Notes: a model not told the origin generated them from the letters alone. Positions 52,490-61,371 are shown, counted from the first letter of the stretch. The stretch: 64,000 nt of DNA from Anaerolineales bacterium (GCA_013360875.1 JABWAU010000004.1:1-64000), one strand, 5' to 3'. Program-made: numbers and translations.

Positions 52490-55252
52490 ATGAGGATGGG
52501 ACGTCTCCTGCGCGGGCTGATCCTGTTGCCGATCCTCGCCTCTTTCCTCGGACCCGGAATGGGCGCGCGCGCCCAAACCCCCGCGCCGCCTCCGCAGGTG
52601 CGGGCATTGCTGAATTCCATGACCCCGGAAGAGCGCGTGGGACAGTTGTTCCTTGTCACCTTTCGCGGCACAGATACCGGCAGCGCGTCGCACATCCGCG
52701 ACCTGATCGCAAACTATCATATCGGCGGCGTGATCCTGCTGGCGGATAACGATAATTTTGTCTCCGAGCCGGAGACGGTTGCATCCGCGCATCAATTGAT
52801 CGCGGATTTGCAGAACATCGAATGGGAGGCTTCGCTCGAGGAGACAGACCCGCGCAAGGCATACGCGCCGTTGTTCGTCGGCATTTCACAGGAGGGGGAC
52901 GGCGCTCCGAACGATCAGATTCTGAGCGGATTGACTCCCCTGCCGAACGAGATGGCGATCGGCGCGACGTGGAACACTGGCAACGCCGCGCAGGTCGGCT
53001 CCGTGTTGGGGAGCGAGTTGTCCGCGATCGGCTTCAACTTGTACCTGGGTCCTTCATTGGACGTGGTCGAGTCGCCGAATCCCTCCGCCCGCAGCAACCT
53101 GGGGACGCGCGTCTTTGGCGGCGATCCGTTCTGGGTGGGGGAGATGGGCGCGGCGTATGTCTCCGGTTTGCACGAGGGGAGCAGCGGGCGCATGATCGTG
53201 GTTGCCAAACATTTTCCGGGGCGCGGCGGCTCGGATCGTTCGCCGGAGGACGAGGTCGCCACGGTTCGCAAATCTCTCGAGCAATTGAAGCAGGTCGAGT
53301 TATCTCCCTTCTTCGCGGTGACGAATTCCCCGAACCCGCAGGAGGTCGTTGATGGATTGTTGGTCTCACATATCCGTTACCAGGGGTTTCAGGGAAACAT
53401 CCGGGCGACGACGCGTCCCGTCAGTTTCGACGCTTCGGCGCTGCCCGCCATTCTTGCCCTGCCGCAGTTTGCGACCTGGCGCGGCAACGGCGGGCTGGTC
53501 GTCAGCGACGATCTTGGGAGCGCGGCGGTGCATGAGTTCTATTCATTGGGTGGGGAGAGTTTTTCGCCGCGCCTGGTCGCGCGCGATGCCTTCCTGGCGG
53601 GTAACGACCTGCTCTACCTGGGCAACATTCGGGCGGATGAGTTCGACGATACCTATTCAGCCACTCTGCGAATCCTGAATGCGTTTTCGCAGGAATACCG
53701 CAACGACCCGATCTTTGCCCGCCTGGTGGATGCGGCTGTCACGCGGATACTTACGCATAAACTTCGCATGTACCCGGTCCTTGACATTCAGGGCGTAGTT
53801 CCTTCCGTGGAAAGGTTGAGCGACATCGGTTCATCGAGCCAGGTGGCGTTCGATATCGCGCGCAATGCTGCCACGCTGATCAGCCCCGACCCGCAGGAAT
53901 TGAACACGCTCCTGCCTGCGCCGCCGACCATGAACGACCGCATTGTGTTCCTGACCGACGTGTCCCGATACAGACAGTGCGGCGCCTGTGAAATGCACGA
54001 CGCCCTCGCCGCGGATTCCTTTCAAAGGGAGGTGTTGCGTTTATACGGTCCCGATGGGAGCGGTCAGGTTCTCAGGAATCGCGTGAGTTCGTTTTCTCTG
54101 AACGAATTGGGGGCGTTGATGGACGGCACGACCGAGACGAACATCGAATCGGCTTTGAGCAACGCCTCGTGGGTGGTCATTTCTCTTGCCGACGTTCGGG
54201 ATGGACAGATCAACCTGCTCCGAAAGTTCTTCTCCGAACGCCCGAACCTGATCCGCAACAAGAACGTCATCCTGTTCTCGTTCACGGCGCCATATTATCT
54301 GGACGCCACTGACATATCCAAACTCACGGCATATTACGCAGTCTACAGCAAGCAACCGGCTTTCGTGGACGTAGCCGCGCGCATTCTCTTTCAGCAGGTG
54401 TCGCTTCAGGGCGCTTCCCCGGTTTCCGTTCCGGCGGTGGAATACGACCTGATCAGGCAAACCTCGCCGGATCCCAACCAGGTCATTCCCCTGCAATTGG
54501 AACAGGCCAGAGAGACTCCCGCCCCCGCGGAAAGCGGCACTCTCACGCCTGAACCGACCGTCACTCCCTTTTACAAGATCGGCGCTTCGATCTCGCTGCG
54601 CGCGGGACCCATACTGGATCGAAACCAGCACGTCGTCCCCGATGGGACGGTGGTGCGATTCACCATGTCCACGCGGGACGAGTCGGGGAGCATATTGCAA
54701 CAGGTCGAGACCACCACGCAGGACGGCATGGCGCGCGCCTCCTTCGTTATTGATAAACCCGGCAAGGTCGAAATCCGCGCGGTCAGCGAACCGGCTTTGG
54801 TTTCGGACGTTCTGCAATTCGACGCGACGAGCGAGGGCGTGGCTGTGACGGTGGTGGTGCCGTCGGCCACGGAGACGCCGGAGCCGCCCACACCCACCCC
54901 GACGGTCATCCCTGAAAACGAATTTATTTCGCCGGAAGGATATCCCCGCCTGGGCGTCTGGCTTCTGGTCCTGGCGGGCGTTCTCGGCAGTGCGGCGCTT
55001 GCCTACTGGGCGATGAGCCGCGTCATTACCCCGCGCTGGGGTGTGCGGTTTGCGTTATCTGTGTTGATCGGCGGGTTCGGCGCGTATAACTATCTCGCCC
55101 TGGGATTTCCGCGCGCGTTGGCGTGGGTCGCGTCCGAGTCCGGCGGGGCGGTCGGCGTTTTGTTGTTTACGCTGGGAGGGGAGGCGTTGGGGGTCGTTCT
55201 GGCGTGGATGTGGTGGCGGCTGTTCAGCGGATCAGGGTCGCGAGCAAGCTGA
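52490..55252 (+). CDS. Exported GH3 (NagZ-like) glycosidase homologue with membrane tail, atypical active site
   Basis: 920 residues. A signal peptide (about 1-28, ending ARA) is followed by a GH3 N-terminal barrel (about 35-405). It has KHFPG (about 240-244) and VVSDDLG (nucleophile Asp about 340), but the usual KHFPGHG...DSHxxLP His motif is replaced by KHFPGRGGSDRSPED. A GH3-type second domain (about 450-680), a Thr/Pro linker, an Ig-like domain (about 700-800), TPTPTV, and three C-terminal membrane helices follow. NagZ relatives remove N-acetylglucosamine from cell-wall fragments; without the His, activity is uncertain. ATG 52490 has GGAG upstream. It overlaps the convergent kinase gene by 29 bases. 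Confidence 0.85.
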   Translation: MRMGRLLRGLILLPILASFLGPGMGARAQTPAPPPQVRALLNSMTPEERVGQLFLVTFRGTDTGSASHIRDLIANYHIGGVILLADNDNFVSEPETVASAHQLIADLQNIEWEASLEETDPRKAYAPLFVGISQEGDGAPNDQILSGLTPLPNEMAIGATWNTGNAAQVGSVLGSELSAIGFNLYLGPSLDVVESPNPSARSNLGTRVFGGDPFWVGEMGAAYVSGLHEGSSGRMIVVAKHFPGRGGSDRSPEDEVATVRKSLEQLKQVELSPFFAVTNSPNPQEVVDGLLVSHIRYQGFQGNIRATTRPVSFDASALPAILALPQFATWRGNGGLVVSDDLGSAAVHEFYSLGGESFSPRLVARDAFLAGNDLLYLGNIRADEFDDTYSATLRILNAFSQEYRNDPIFARLVDAAVTRILTHKLRMYPVLDIQGVVPSVERLSDIGSSSQVAFDIARNAATLISPDPQELNTLLPAPPTMNDRIVFLTDVSRYRQCGACEMHDALAADSFQREVLRLYGPDGSGQVLRNRVSSFSLNELGALMDGTTETNIESALSNASWVVISLADVRDGQINLLRKFFSERPNLIRNKNVILFSFTAPYYLDATDISKLTAYYAVYSKQPAFVDVAARILFQQVSLQGASPVSVPAVEYDLIRQTSPDPNQVIPLQLEQARETPAPAESGTLTPEPTVTPFYKIGASISLRAGPILDRNQHVVPDGTVVRFTMSTRDESGSILQQVETTTQDGMARASFVIDKPGKVEIRAVSEPALVSDVLQFDATSEGVAVTVVVPSATETPEPPTPTPTVIPENEFISPEGYPRLGVWLLVLAGVLGSAALAYWAMSRVITPRWGVRFALSVLIGGFGAYNYLALGFPRALAWVASESGGAVGVLLFTLGGEALGVVLAWMWWRLFSGSGSRAS

Positions 55253-56228
55253 GCAGGAACAGCACAGCCGCGCTCCATGCCAGTACCGCTTCCGGGGGAT
55301 TGGCGAGATACTCCATCACGGAGCGGGGCGATAGGTGGGCGCGCGCGCGGGTGGAAATGGGCAGGGTCAGCGGTTCGCGGTTTCCGAGCAATGCCTGTTT
55401 GAATTCCCCGACCGTGTGAGGGCGTTCGTCCGGGTGCATGGACATTGCCCACAACACGGCTTTTTCAGTGCGCGGCGAAAGGGAGGGATTGATCTCTCGT
55501 AACGGGAGCAGGCTTTCGGGGGTGAGGAAGCGTCGGCGCGCGTCGACCGGGGGCGTGTTGGTGAGCAGGTGATAGAGCGTCGCGCCGAACGAATAAATAT
55601 CCGAGCGAATGTCCGTGTGCGCGTCGCTTCCGCCGTATTGTTCGAGCGGCGTGTAGAGCGCGGTGCCTTGTCCCTGAATGATAGTGATGGTCACTTCCTC
55701 GGGCGCAAGGATTTTGACAAGACCGAAATCCACAAGTTTAATTAAGCCGTGCGGCATGAGTTTCAGGTTGCTGGGTTTGATGTCGCGATGCACAATGGGC
55801 GGCTCCTGGCTGTGCAGGAAGATGAGCGCGTTGGCGATCTGCTCCGCCCAGGAAAGCACTTCATTCTCGGACAGGAAGCGTTTGTTGCGGCGGGCTTCGA
55901 GCAGGAGGGAGCGAAGGTCCTGCCCGGGGACGTAATCCATCACGAGGTAATCGCGCGGACCGATCGAAAAGAAGTCGGAGACTTTTGGCAGGTTGGGATG
56001 ATCGAGGCGCGCCAGGATGGTCGCCTCGCGCAGGAATTGTTCGCGGGCTTCCTCTCTCGTTTTCTCCGGGAGGGCGCGGTCGTATTCGACCTCCTTCAGG
56101 GCGCACTGGCGTCCCTTGAGGCGCACGTCGTCGGCAAGATAGATCGAACCCATGCCGCCCTGGCCGATCCGTTCGCGGATCTTGTAACGCCCGCGCAGGA
56201 TTTCCTCATTCCTGAGAGATGGGAGCAA
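55224..56228 (-). CDS. Eukaryotic-type Ser/Thr protein kinase, membrane anchored
   Basis: 334 residues. Protein kinase domain at about 13-285: glycine loop GQGGMG, VAIK-like ALKEVEY lysine, catalytic HRDIKPSN, DFGLVK and the GTALYTPLEQY activation segment. A single C-terminal membrane helix (about 310-332) leaves almost nothing outside, so there is no sensor domain. The start is TTG 56228 with GGAGAAGAG just upstream. It is divergent from an FHA-winged-helix regulator, its likely substrate. The 3' end overlaps the GH3 gene. Confidence 0.92.
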   Translation of the reverse strand: MLPSLRNEEILRGRYKIRERIGQGGMGSIYLADDVRLKGRQCALKEVEYDRALPEKTREEAREQFLREATILARLDHPNLPKVSDFFSIGPRDYLVMDYVPGQDLRSLLLEARRNKRFLSENEVLSWAEQIANALIFLHSQEPPIVHRDIKPSNLKLMPHGLIKLVDFGLVKILAPEEVTITIIQGQGTALYTPLEQYGGSDAHTDIRSDIYSFGATLYHLLTNTPPVDARRRFLTPESLLPLREINPSLSPRTEKAVLWAMSMHPDERPHTVGEFKQALLGNREPLTLPISTRARAHLSPRSVMEYLANPPEAVLAWSAAVLFLLSLLATLIR

Positions 56229-56379
56229 CTCTTCTCCTTGTGGCTGTAAGGTTGTGTTGTAACGTCGTTTACGGGCTGGCAGTTTCGGCGTGATCCTGCA
56301 AAAAAAGCCCGCGTTTCTGCTATAGTATTATAATATACGCTCCGCTTGTTGAAGTTATCATTTGATCGAAGAGAAATTC

Positions 56380-57033
56380 ATGACATCGCCCCATGAAGAT
56401 TATCCATTGTTGATCGCGCAGGAAGGACCCTTGAAGGGTCAGCGCTGGCAGTTGGATCGAACCATCGTATTGGGACGCGAGCCGACCTGCGACGTGGTCA
56501 TCCCGGATCGCCAGATCTCGCGCTATCACGCCCGATTGACGCCGACCCCGGAGGGGGTGATCCTCGAAGACCTGGGGAGCAAGAACGGCACGCATCACAA
56601 CGGCGCATCATTGAACACCCCGGTGGTCTTGCAGGACGGCGACCTCCTGTCCGTTGCGTTGGCGCAGCAATTCATTTTCCTCATTTCCGACGCCACCACG
56701 CCGCTGGCGGAGGGGGCGCTTCCCTCCGGGCGGTTGATGATGGACTTGAAATCGAGGCGCGTGTGGGTCAATCATCAGCAACTTGTGCCTCCACTTTCGG
56801 CGCAACAGTTCAAATTGCTGTGGTTGTTGTATAAGAACAACGGGGAGGTGGTCAGCCGTCCCGATCTTGTGGCGGAGGTGTGGGGGGATGAGCAGGCTGC
56901 GGGCGTCTCCGACCAAGCGCTCGACGCGTTGGTGCGCCGGCTGCGCGAACGCATCGCCTCCCTCGACCCGACCCATCAATACATCAACACGGTGCGCGGA
57001 CACGGCATACGACTGGATAACCCGTCTGCCTGA
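56380..57033 (+). CDS. FHA-domain transcriptional regulator with C-terminal winged helix
   Basis: 217 residues. An N-terminal FHA domain (about 10-100; LGREPTCDVVI, ISRYHARL and GSKNGTHHNG are the phosphothreonine-binding residues) and a C-terminal OmpR-type winged helix (about 118-213; LSAQQFKLLWLLYKN and SDQALDALVRRLRERI). It could bind DNA when docked to a phosphorylated partner, like mycobacterial EmbR but with reversed domain order. It is divergent from the Ser/Thr kinase, 151 bases away. ATG 56380 is preferred over a TTG at 56362. TATAAT-like -10 boxes lie around 56325-56335. Confidence 0.88.
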   Translation: MTSPHEDYPLLIAQEGPLKGQRWQLDRTIVLGREPTCDVVIPDRQISRYHARLTPTPEGVILEDLGSKNGTHHNGASLNTPVVLQDGDLLSVALAQQFIFLISDATTPLAEGALPSGRLMMDLKSRRVWVNHQQLVPPLSAQQFKLLWLLYKNNGEVVSRPDLVAEVWGDEQAAGVSDQALDALVRRLRERIASLDPTHQYINTVRGHGIRLDNPSA

Positions 57034-57052
57034 CCCGCGCCGAAAAAGAACG

Positions 57053-57080
57053 CCTCCCGCGTGACTGCGGGAGGTTTTTT
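57053..57080 (+). terminator. Rho-independent terminator
   Basis: CCTCCCGC pairs with GCGGGAGG around GTGACT and is followed by six T. It ends the FHA regulator gene. Confidence 0.9.
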
Positions 57081-57156
57081 GACTGCCCGTATCTTTTTTC
57101 CGCCTCCGACGACTGTTCGGTTAAACCAACATCAAATTCAGTTTCGGAGGTTCAAA

Positions 57157-57819
57157 ATGCAGAGATCATTTCGCTTTATGGCGGTCGCGTTGCTTCTTGG
57201 AAGCTATCTGCTAAGCGCGTGCGCAGGCACGCCGACCCAAGCAGGCGGTCCCGGACAGGTTCCGACGGTCAACTCCAATGAGGTCCTGGATGCGGGAAGC
57301 AACGGCAACGATTCCAATTCCAACGACGACAATGCCAACACCAACGCGAACGACAACGCCGCCAACGACAATACCAATGTCAACGATAACGCCAACGACA
57401 ACACGGGCGCGGAACAGGAATTTCACGGCGTCGTGGAAGCCGTCACCGATACCTCGATCACGATCAACGGCGTGACGTATACCATCGCCGATTTCACGGA
57501 ATTCAAGGATATCGTTTCCGTGGGCGACCAGGTCAAGATCCACGTGATCGTGGGCGCGGACGGCGCGCTGGTCATCCGTGAGATCGAACTGTCGTTGGGC
57601 GGCGACGACGACAACTCGAACGACAACTCAAACGGCAATTCGAACGACAACGACGACGACGATGACAACTCGAACGGCAATTCGAACGACAACGACGATG
57701 ACGACGACAACTCGAACAGCAATTCGAACGATAACGACGATGACAACGACAACTCCAATGACAATTCGAATGACGACGACGATAACGGCAATGACGACAA
57801 TTCGAACGACAACGGTTAG
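57157..57819 (+). CDS. DUF5666-type lipoprotein with Asn/Asp-rich repeats
   Basis: 220 residues. A signal peptide with lipobox LLSAC (Cys at about 22) is followed by an Asn/Asp/Thr-rich linker, a small beta-barrel domain of DUF5666 type (about 85-145, FHGVVEAVTDTSITINGVTYTI and VSVGDQVKIHVIV), and a C-terminal Asp/Asn/Ser-rich tail built of 14-residue repeats. GGAGG precedes ATG 57157. It resembles the external part of the anti-sigma-like protein at 60057. The acidic tail could bind calcium or other cations on the cell surface; this is inference. Confidence 0.82.
   Translation: MQRSFRFMAVALLLGSYLLSACAGTPTQAGGPGQVPTVNSNEVLDAGSNGNDSNSNDDNANTNANDNAANDNTNVNDNANDNTGAEQEFHGVVEAVTDTSITINGVTYTIADFTEFKDIVSVGDQVKIHVIVGADGALVIREIELSLGGDDDNSNDNSNGNSNDNDDDDDNSNGNSNDNDDDDDNSNSNSNDNDDDNDNSNDNSNDDDDNGNDDNSNDNG
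57625..57792. repeat. 42-bp tandem repeat coding the acidic tail
   Basis: Four units start at 57625, 57667, 57709 and 57751, each encoding 14 residues like NSNGNSNDNDDDDD. Unit length is a multiple of three, so copy-number change keeps the frame. Confidence 0.85.
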
Positions 57820-57848
57820 AAACCCTGCGCCCGCAAATTGAATTCCAT

Positions 57849-57890
57849 GGAACATCTGGACGCTGAAGCAGGCTCCAGATGTTCCGTTAT
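57849..57890 (+). terminator. Probable terminator after the lipoprotein gene
   Basis: GGAACATCTGGA pairs with TCCAGATGTTCC over a 13-base loop, followed by GTTATT. It lies between the lipoprotein and GT-C genes. Confidence 0.7.
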
Positions 57891-57904
57891 TCAAGGTTCG
57901 CCAC

Positions 57905-59407
57905 ATGCAAACGCGACGGCAATTCCTTCAGCGCTCCCTCGGTTTGTTCCTCCTGTTCCTCCTGGGCATGGTGTTCATCCAATTCGTCACGCCCGACATG
58001 CCCGATAACGACGGCTTCTATCACATTAAACTGGCGTGGCTCATGCGCACGGAGGGATTGAAGCCCGATTTCCCCTGGCTTCCGCTTTCCATTCTGAACC
58101 AGCAGGAATACTACGACCATCACTTTCTTTATCACGTTGCGCTGATCCCCTTTACGTATTTCGAGGACCTGCGCGTCGGCGCGAAATGGTCGGCGGCGCT
58201 GTTTTCGAGCCTCGCTTTTCTGGCGGTGTGGTATCTCTTCCATCGTCAACGCGTGCCGTATGCGTGGCTGTGGTCGCTGGCTTTGCTGGGAATTTCAGAC
58301 GCCTTCCTCTATCGCATGAGCGTGACGCGCGCGCAGTCGCTCTCGCTCGCCGCGCTTGCCCTTGCGTTCGCCTGGCTCCTCGAGCGGAAGTACAAACGCC
58401 TTGCAGCGCTGTCATTCGTGTACGTCTGGCTGTACGACGCCTTTCCTCTCGCCATCGCGTTCGCCGCGCTGTATCTGATAGCGGTTGCCGTCGTCGAACG
58501 GCACCTCGAATACAAGCCTCTGCTTTTTATCGGCGGGGGCATCCTGCTGGGGATGATCGTCAATCCGTACTTCCCCGATAACGTCATCTTTTCGTGGCAT
58601 CACATGTTACCCAAACTGACCGACGCCACGTCCGTCCGCGTCGGCAACGAGTGGTTTCCCTACGACACAAAACAGATCCTCGAAAACTCGTTCCCTTCGC
58701 TGGCTGCGTTCGTCGGTGGAATTTTTGCGCTCGGACTGACCGACAGGAAAATGGATGTGCGGACCGCCTTCGCCCTGCTCGTCTCGTTGCTCTTCGGACT
58801 CATGCTCTTTCAGGCGCGCCGCTTCGTGGAATACTTCCCGCCGTTCGCCCTGGTCTTCGCGGCGTTCGCGTGGGCGCCTTTTTTCATCGACTTTCGGTTT
58901 GCCTCCGCCGTATCAACCGATTCTCCCCTCAAGCGTATCCTTACCAGCGCGCCGGCGCTTTTGCTGTCGGCGGCGGTCGCTCTCAGTATCGCCCGGTCAG
59001 TGCCTCGGGCGCGTGAAGCGGTGGACAATTCCAAGCCGTACAACCTGTACGCGGGCGCCTCCCACTGGCTGGAGGAAAACACTCCTGCCGGTTCCCGCAT
59101 CTTCCAGACGGATTGGGACGACTTCCCACGCCTGTTCTATTACAACACGCGCAACACCTACCTGATCGGACTCGATCCAACGTACATGCAACTTTACGAC
59201 CCCGACCTGTACGATCTATGGACGCTCATCACGCAGGGGGAGGTGGACCAGCCGTCGAGGATCATCGCGGAGACGTTCGGGTCGCAATACGTTCACACGG
59301 ATCTGAATCACGGCAGGTTCATCCGGGTCGCGGGGAAGGACCCCGGTTTGAGAGAGGTCTATCGCGACGACCAGGCGATCCTCTATGAAGTGCTCGCCGC
59401 GCCGTGA
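57905..59407 (+). CDS. Multi-pass membrane protein, candidate GT-C-type glycosyltransferase
   Basis: 500 residues with about ten membrane helices. Just after the first helix lies MPDNDGFYHIKLAWL, an acidic D-x-D plus His motif like the first external loop of GT-C enzymes and STT3-type transferases; the last 120 residues form a soluble external domain (from about 375, with SHWLEENTPAGSRIFQTDWDD). No known family name is certain. It may use a polyprenyl-linked sugar. The neighbours are a lipoprotein and an ECF sigma unit. Confidence 0.7.
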   Translation: MQTRRQFLQRSLGLFLLFLLGMVFIQFVTPDMPDNDGFYHIKLAWLMRTEGLKPDFPWLPLSILNQQEYYDHHFLYHVALIPFTYFEDLRVGAKWSAALFSSLAFLAVWYLFHRQRVPYAWLWSLALLGISDAFLYRMSVTRAQSLSLAALALAFAWLLERKYKRLAALSFVYVWLYDAFPLAIAFAALYLIAVAVVERHLEYKPLLFIGGGILLGMIVNPYFPDNVIFSWHHMLPKLTDATSVRVGNEWFPYDTKQILENSFPSLAAFVGGIFALGLTDRKMDVRTAFALLVSLLFGLMLFQARRFVEYFPPFALVFAAFAWAPFFIDFRFASAVSTDSPLKRILTSAPALLLSAAVALSIARSVPRAREAVDNSKPYNLYAGASHWLEENTPAGSRIFQTDWDDFPRLFYYNTRNTYLIGLDPTYMQLYDPDLYDLWTLITQGEVDQPSRIIAETFGSQYVHTDLNHGRFIRVAGKDPGLREVYRDDQAILYEVLAAP

Positions 59408-59446
59408 CGGATCATCGTAAAGGCTGCGGACGGAATCGTCCTGGAA

Positions 59447-59455
59447 TGTTATACT
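59447..59455 (+). promoter_or_regulatory. Extended -10 element of the second ECF sigma gene
   Basis: TGTTATACT, identical to that at 47193, is followed by three bases and ATGCA in both places. It puts the transcript start near 59462, which excludes the furthest upstream ATG of the sigma gene. Confidence 0.45.
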
Positions 59456-59515
59456 GACATGCAGGATGCCACATGTATCTTTTCGATGTTTATGAGAAGC
59501 GGGAGCGCGCTAACC

Positions 59516-60064
59516 ATGCCGGTTAGCGATGAACAGGACGCCCTGGACGGGTTGCGGAAACTGGACCCAGCCTCCATCGGCGCCATCTATGACCGGCATT
59601 TCCCGGAGATCTATCGTTACGTCCGTTACCGGATCAACGACGATGCGATTGCGGAGGACATTGCAAGCGACGTTTTCGTGCGCCTGCTCGAAGCCGCGCA
59701 AAGAAAGCGGGAACCGCAGACCAGTCTCCGCGGCTGGTTGATCGCAACCGCCTCGAATGCAGTGAACGATCACCTGCGCCGCAAGTACCGCAGACCGACC
59801 GAAGCCCTGTCCGATTCGATCCCCGACGCGGGCGTAAACCTTCATGCGGAGGTGATCTCGCGCGAACAGAACCGCGCCGTCCGGCAGGCGTATGCCCAAC
59901 TGACTCCCGATCAACAGCACGTGCTGGCGTTGCGATTCGGCCAGGGATACTCCCTCGAAGAGACGGCAGCCTCCATGAGGAAGAACGTGAACGCCGTGAA
60001 GGCTCTCCAATTCCGCGCGCTCGCCGCGCTCCAGCGCTTGATTGGGGAGGTGGACGATGACTAA
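59516..60064 (+). CDS. ECF-type RNA polymerase sigma factor
   Basis: 182 residues. Region 2 (YDRHFPEIYRYVRYRI, AEDIASDVFVRLLE and GWLIATASNAVNDHLRRK) and region 4 (LTPDQQHVLALRFGQGYSLEETA then NVNAVKALQFRALAALQRL). ATG 59516 is used because the -10 box at 59450-59455 places transcription downstream of the ATG at 59459; an ATG at 59492 is also possible. Its last eight bases overlap the next gene, which encodes the likely anti-sigma factor, giving a coupled pair. Confidence 0.92.
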   Translation: MPVSDEQDALDGLRKLDPASIGAIYDRHFPEIYRYVRYRINDDAIAEDIASDVFVRLLEAAQRKREPQTSLRGWLIATASNAVNDHLRRKYRRPTEALSDSIPDAGVNLHAEVISREQNRAVRQAYAQLTPDQQHVLALRFGQGYSLEETAASMRKNVNAVKALQFRALAALQRLIGEVDDD

Positions 60065-61265
60065 GGTGTATGAAATTTTAGAGATCTGTCTGAAAGAGAT
60101 CGAACGCGGCGCGGATGTGGATACTGTCCTCTTCCGTTATCCCGAGTTCGAGAAGGAATTGCGTCCCCTTCTCGAGGCGTCCGTGAAGGCGAAAGAGATG
60201 GCGGTCGGCGATCCTTCCGAGGAGGCGGTGAGGCGCAGCCGCGCGAAGGTTCTTCAACGCGCGGCACACATGCGCGAAGCGAAAGCCGCGCCCGCCTCGC
60301 GCAGGGTTTGGTCCGTTCCGCTGCGGCGCGCGCTGGTGACGCTGGCGGTGGTCGCGATGCTGTTTGTGAGCGGCACGGGGCTTGTGCGCGCCTCGTCCTC
60401 GTCGTTGCCGGGCGATAACCTGTATCCTGTGAAGCGCGCCTGGGAGGGATTATCCCTGTTCTTCACCTTCGACGTGGCGAAACGCGAAGCGTTGGAATTC
60501 GAACACGAAAACGAACGGTTGAAAGAGTTGCGCGAACTGATCGCGAAGGGAAGATCCGCCGAAGTAGAATTCGCCGGGTACGTCACGCGTCAATCCGCGG
60601 ACGAGTGGCGGGTTTCCGGCGTAACGGTCTTTGTCTCGCCTGGGACCCGTCTGCCCGAACAGCCGGTCGCCGTCGGCGCGGCGGTGCGGGTGAAGGGGCG
60701 GATTCAGAACAACGGCGTGGTTGCGGAGCGGATCGAGGCGCTTCCTCCGGGTTACAGACTGCCGGAAGGCGAGGACGAAGACAATCTGGAGATCGAAGAG
60801 GAGGAGGGCAAAGGGGCGAATCAGCCGATTGACGCGGAGCCAGTTACCGGGTCCGCGACCGAAGCGCCGAAAGCCACAGCGACCGTGACCTCCACGCCAA
60901 ATCCAACGCCTAAGAGGTTGTCCATCGAGGGCGTCCTCTCCTCCATGACGAATAATTTCGTCACGGTCAACGGAACCCTGATAAACATCCAGTTTGCCGA
61001 GGTCAAAGGGACGCCCTTCGTCGGCGCCGTTGTGAAGGCTGAGGGATATTTCGACGCCGCAGGCGTTTTCATCGCTGCGAAGATCGAATTCAAGGGCGCG
61101 CCTCCGGGCAGCGCTCCGCCGACTTCGAACGAAAATGGAAGCGAGGACGATAACGGCAACAGGAATGACAATGGCGATGATAATGGCGGGGGCGGCAATG
61201 ACAATGACAATGACGACGATAACGAGAACGATAACGGCGATGACGACGCGGACGATAACGATTGA
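60057..61265 (+). CDS. Membrane protein, likely anti-sigma factor with DUF5667/DUF5666 and acidic tail
   Basis: 402 residues. The cytoplasmic N-terminus (1-85) includes EILEICLKEIERGADVDTVLFRYPEFEKELRPLL, a helical motif typical of Chloroflexota ECF partners. A membrane helix is at about 92-114, then a DUF5667-like helical part (LPGDNLYPVKRAWEGLSLFFTF, about 119-140), two beta domains of DUF5666 type (about 167-235 and 288-350) and a tail rich in Asn, Asp and Gly. GGGGAGG precedes ATG 60057, and the gene overlaps the sigma gene by eight bases. It probably holds the sigma factor at the membrane until an external signal. Confidence 0.85.
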   Translation: MTKVYEILEICLKEIERGADVDTVLFRYPEFEKELRPLLEASVKAKEMAVGDPSEEAVRRSRAKVLQRAAHMREAKAAPASRRVWSVPLRRALVTLAVVAMLFVSGTGLVRASSSSLPGDNLYPVKRAWEGLSLFFTFDVAKREALEFEHENERLKELRELIAKGRSAEVEFAGYVTRQSADEWRVSGVTVFVSPGTRLPEQPVAVGAAVRVKGRIQNNGVVAERIEALPPGYRLPEGEDEDNLEIEEEEGKGANQPIDAEPVTGSATEAPKATATVTSTPNPTPKRLSIEGVLSSMTNNFVTVNGTLINIQFAEVKGTPFVGAVVKAEGYFDAAGVFIAAKIEFKGAPPGSAPPTSNENGSEDDNGNRNDNGDDNGGGGNDNDNDDDNENDNGDDDADDND

Positions 61266-61268
61266 ACG

Positions 61269-61299
61269 TTTGCGGAGGTGAACCCTCCGCAAATTTTTT
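61269..61299 (+). terminator. Rho-independent terminator
   Basis: TTTGCGGAGG pairs with CCTCCGCAAA and is followed by six T. It ends the sigma/anti-sigma operon. Confidence 0.9.
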
Positions 61300-61371
61300 A
61301 AGGGCAATTTCAACCGTGATACACTACAATCAATCCGCATTCATCCTTATCGCATCGCGCAGGAGACTTAC

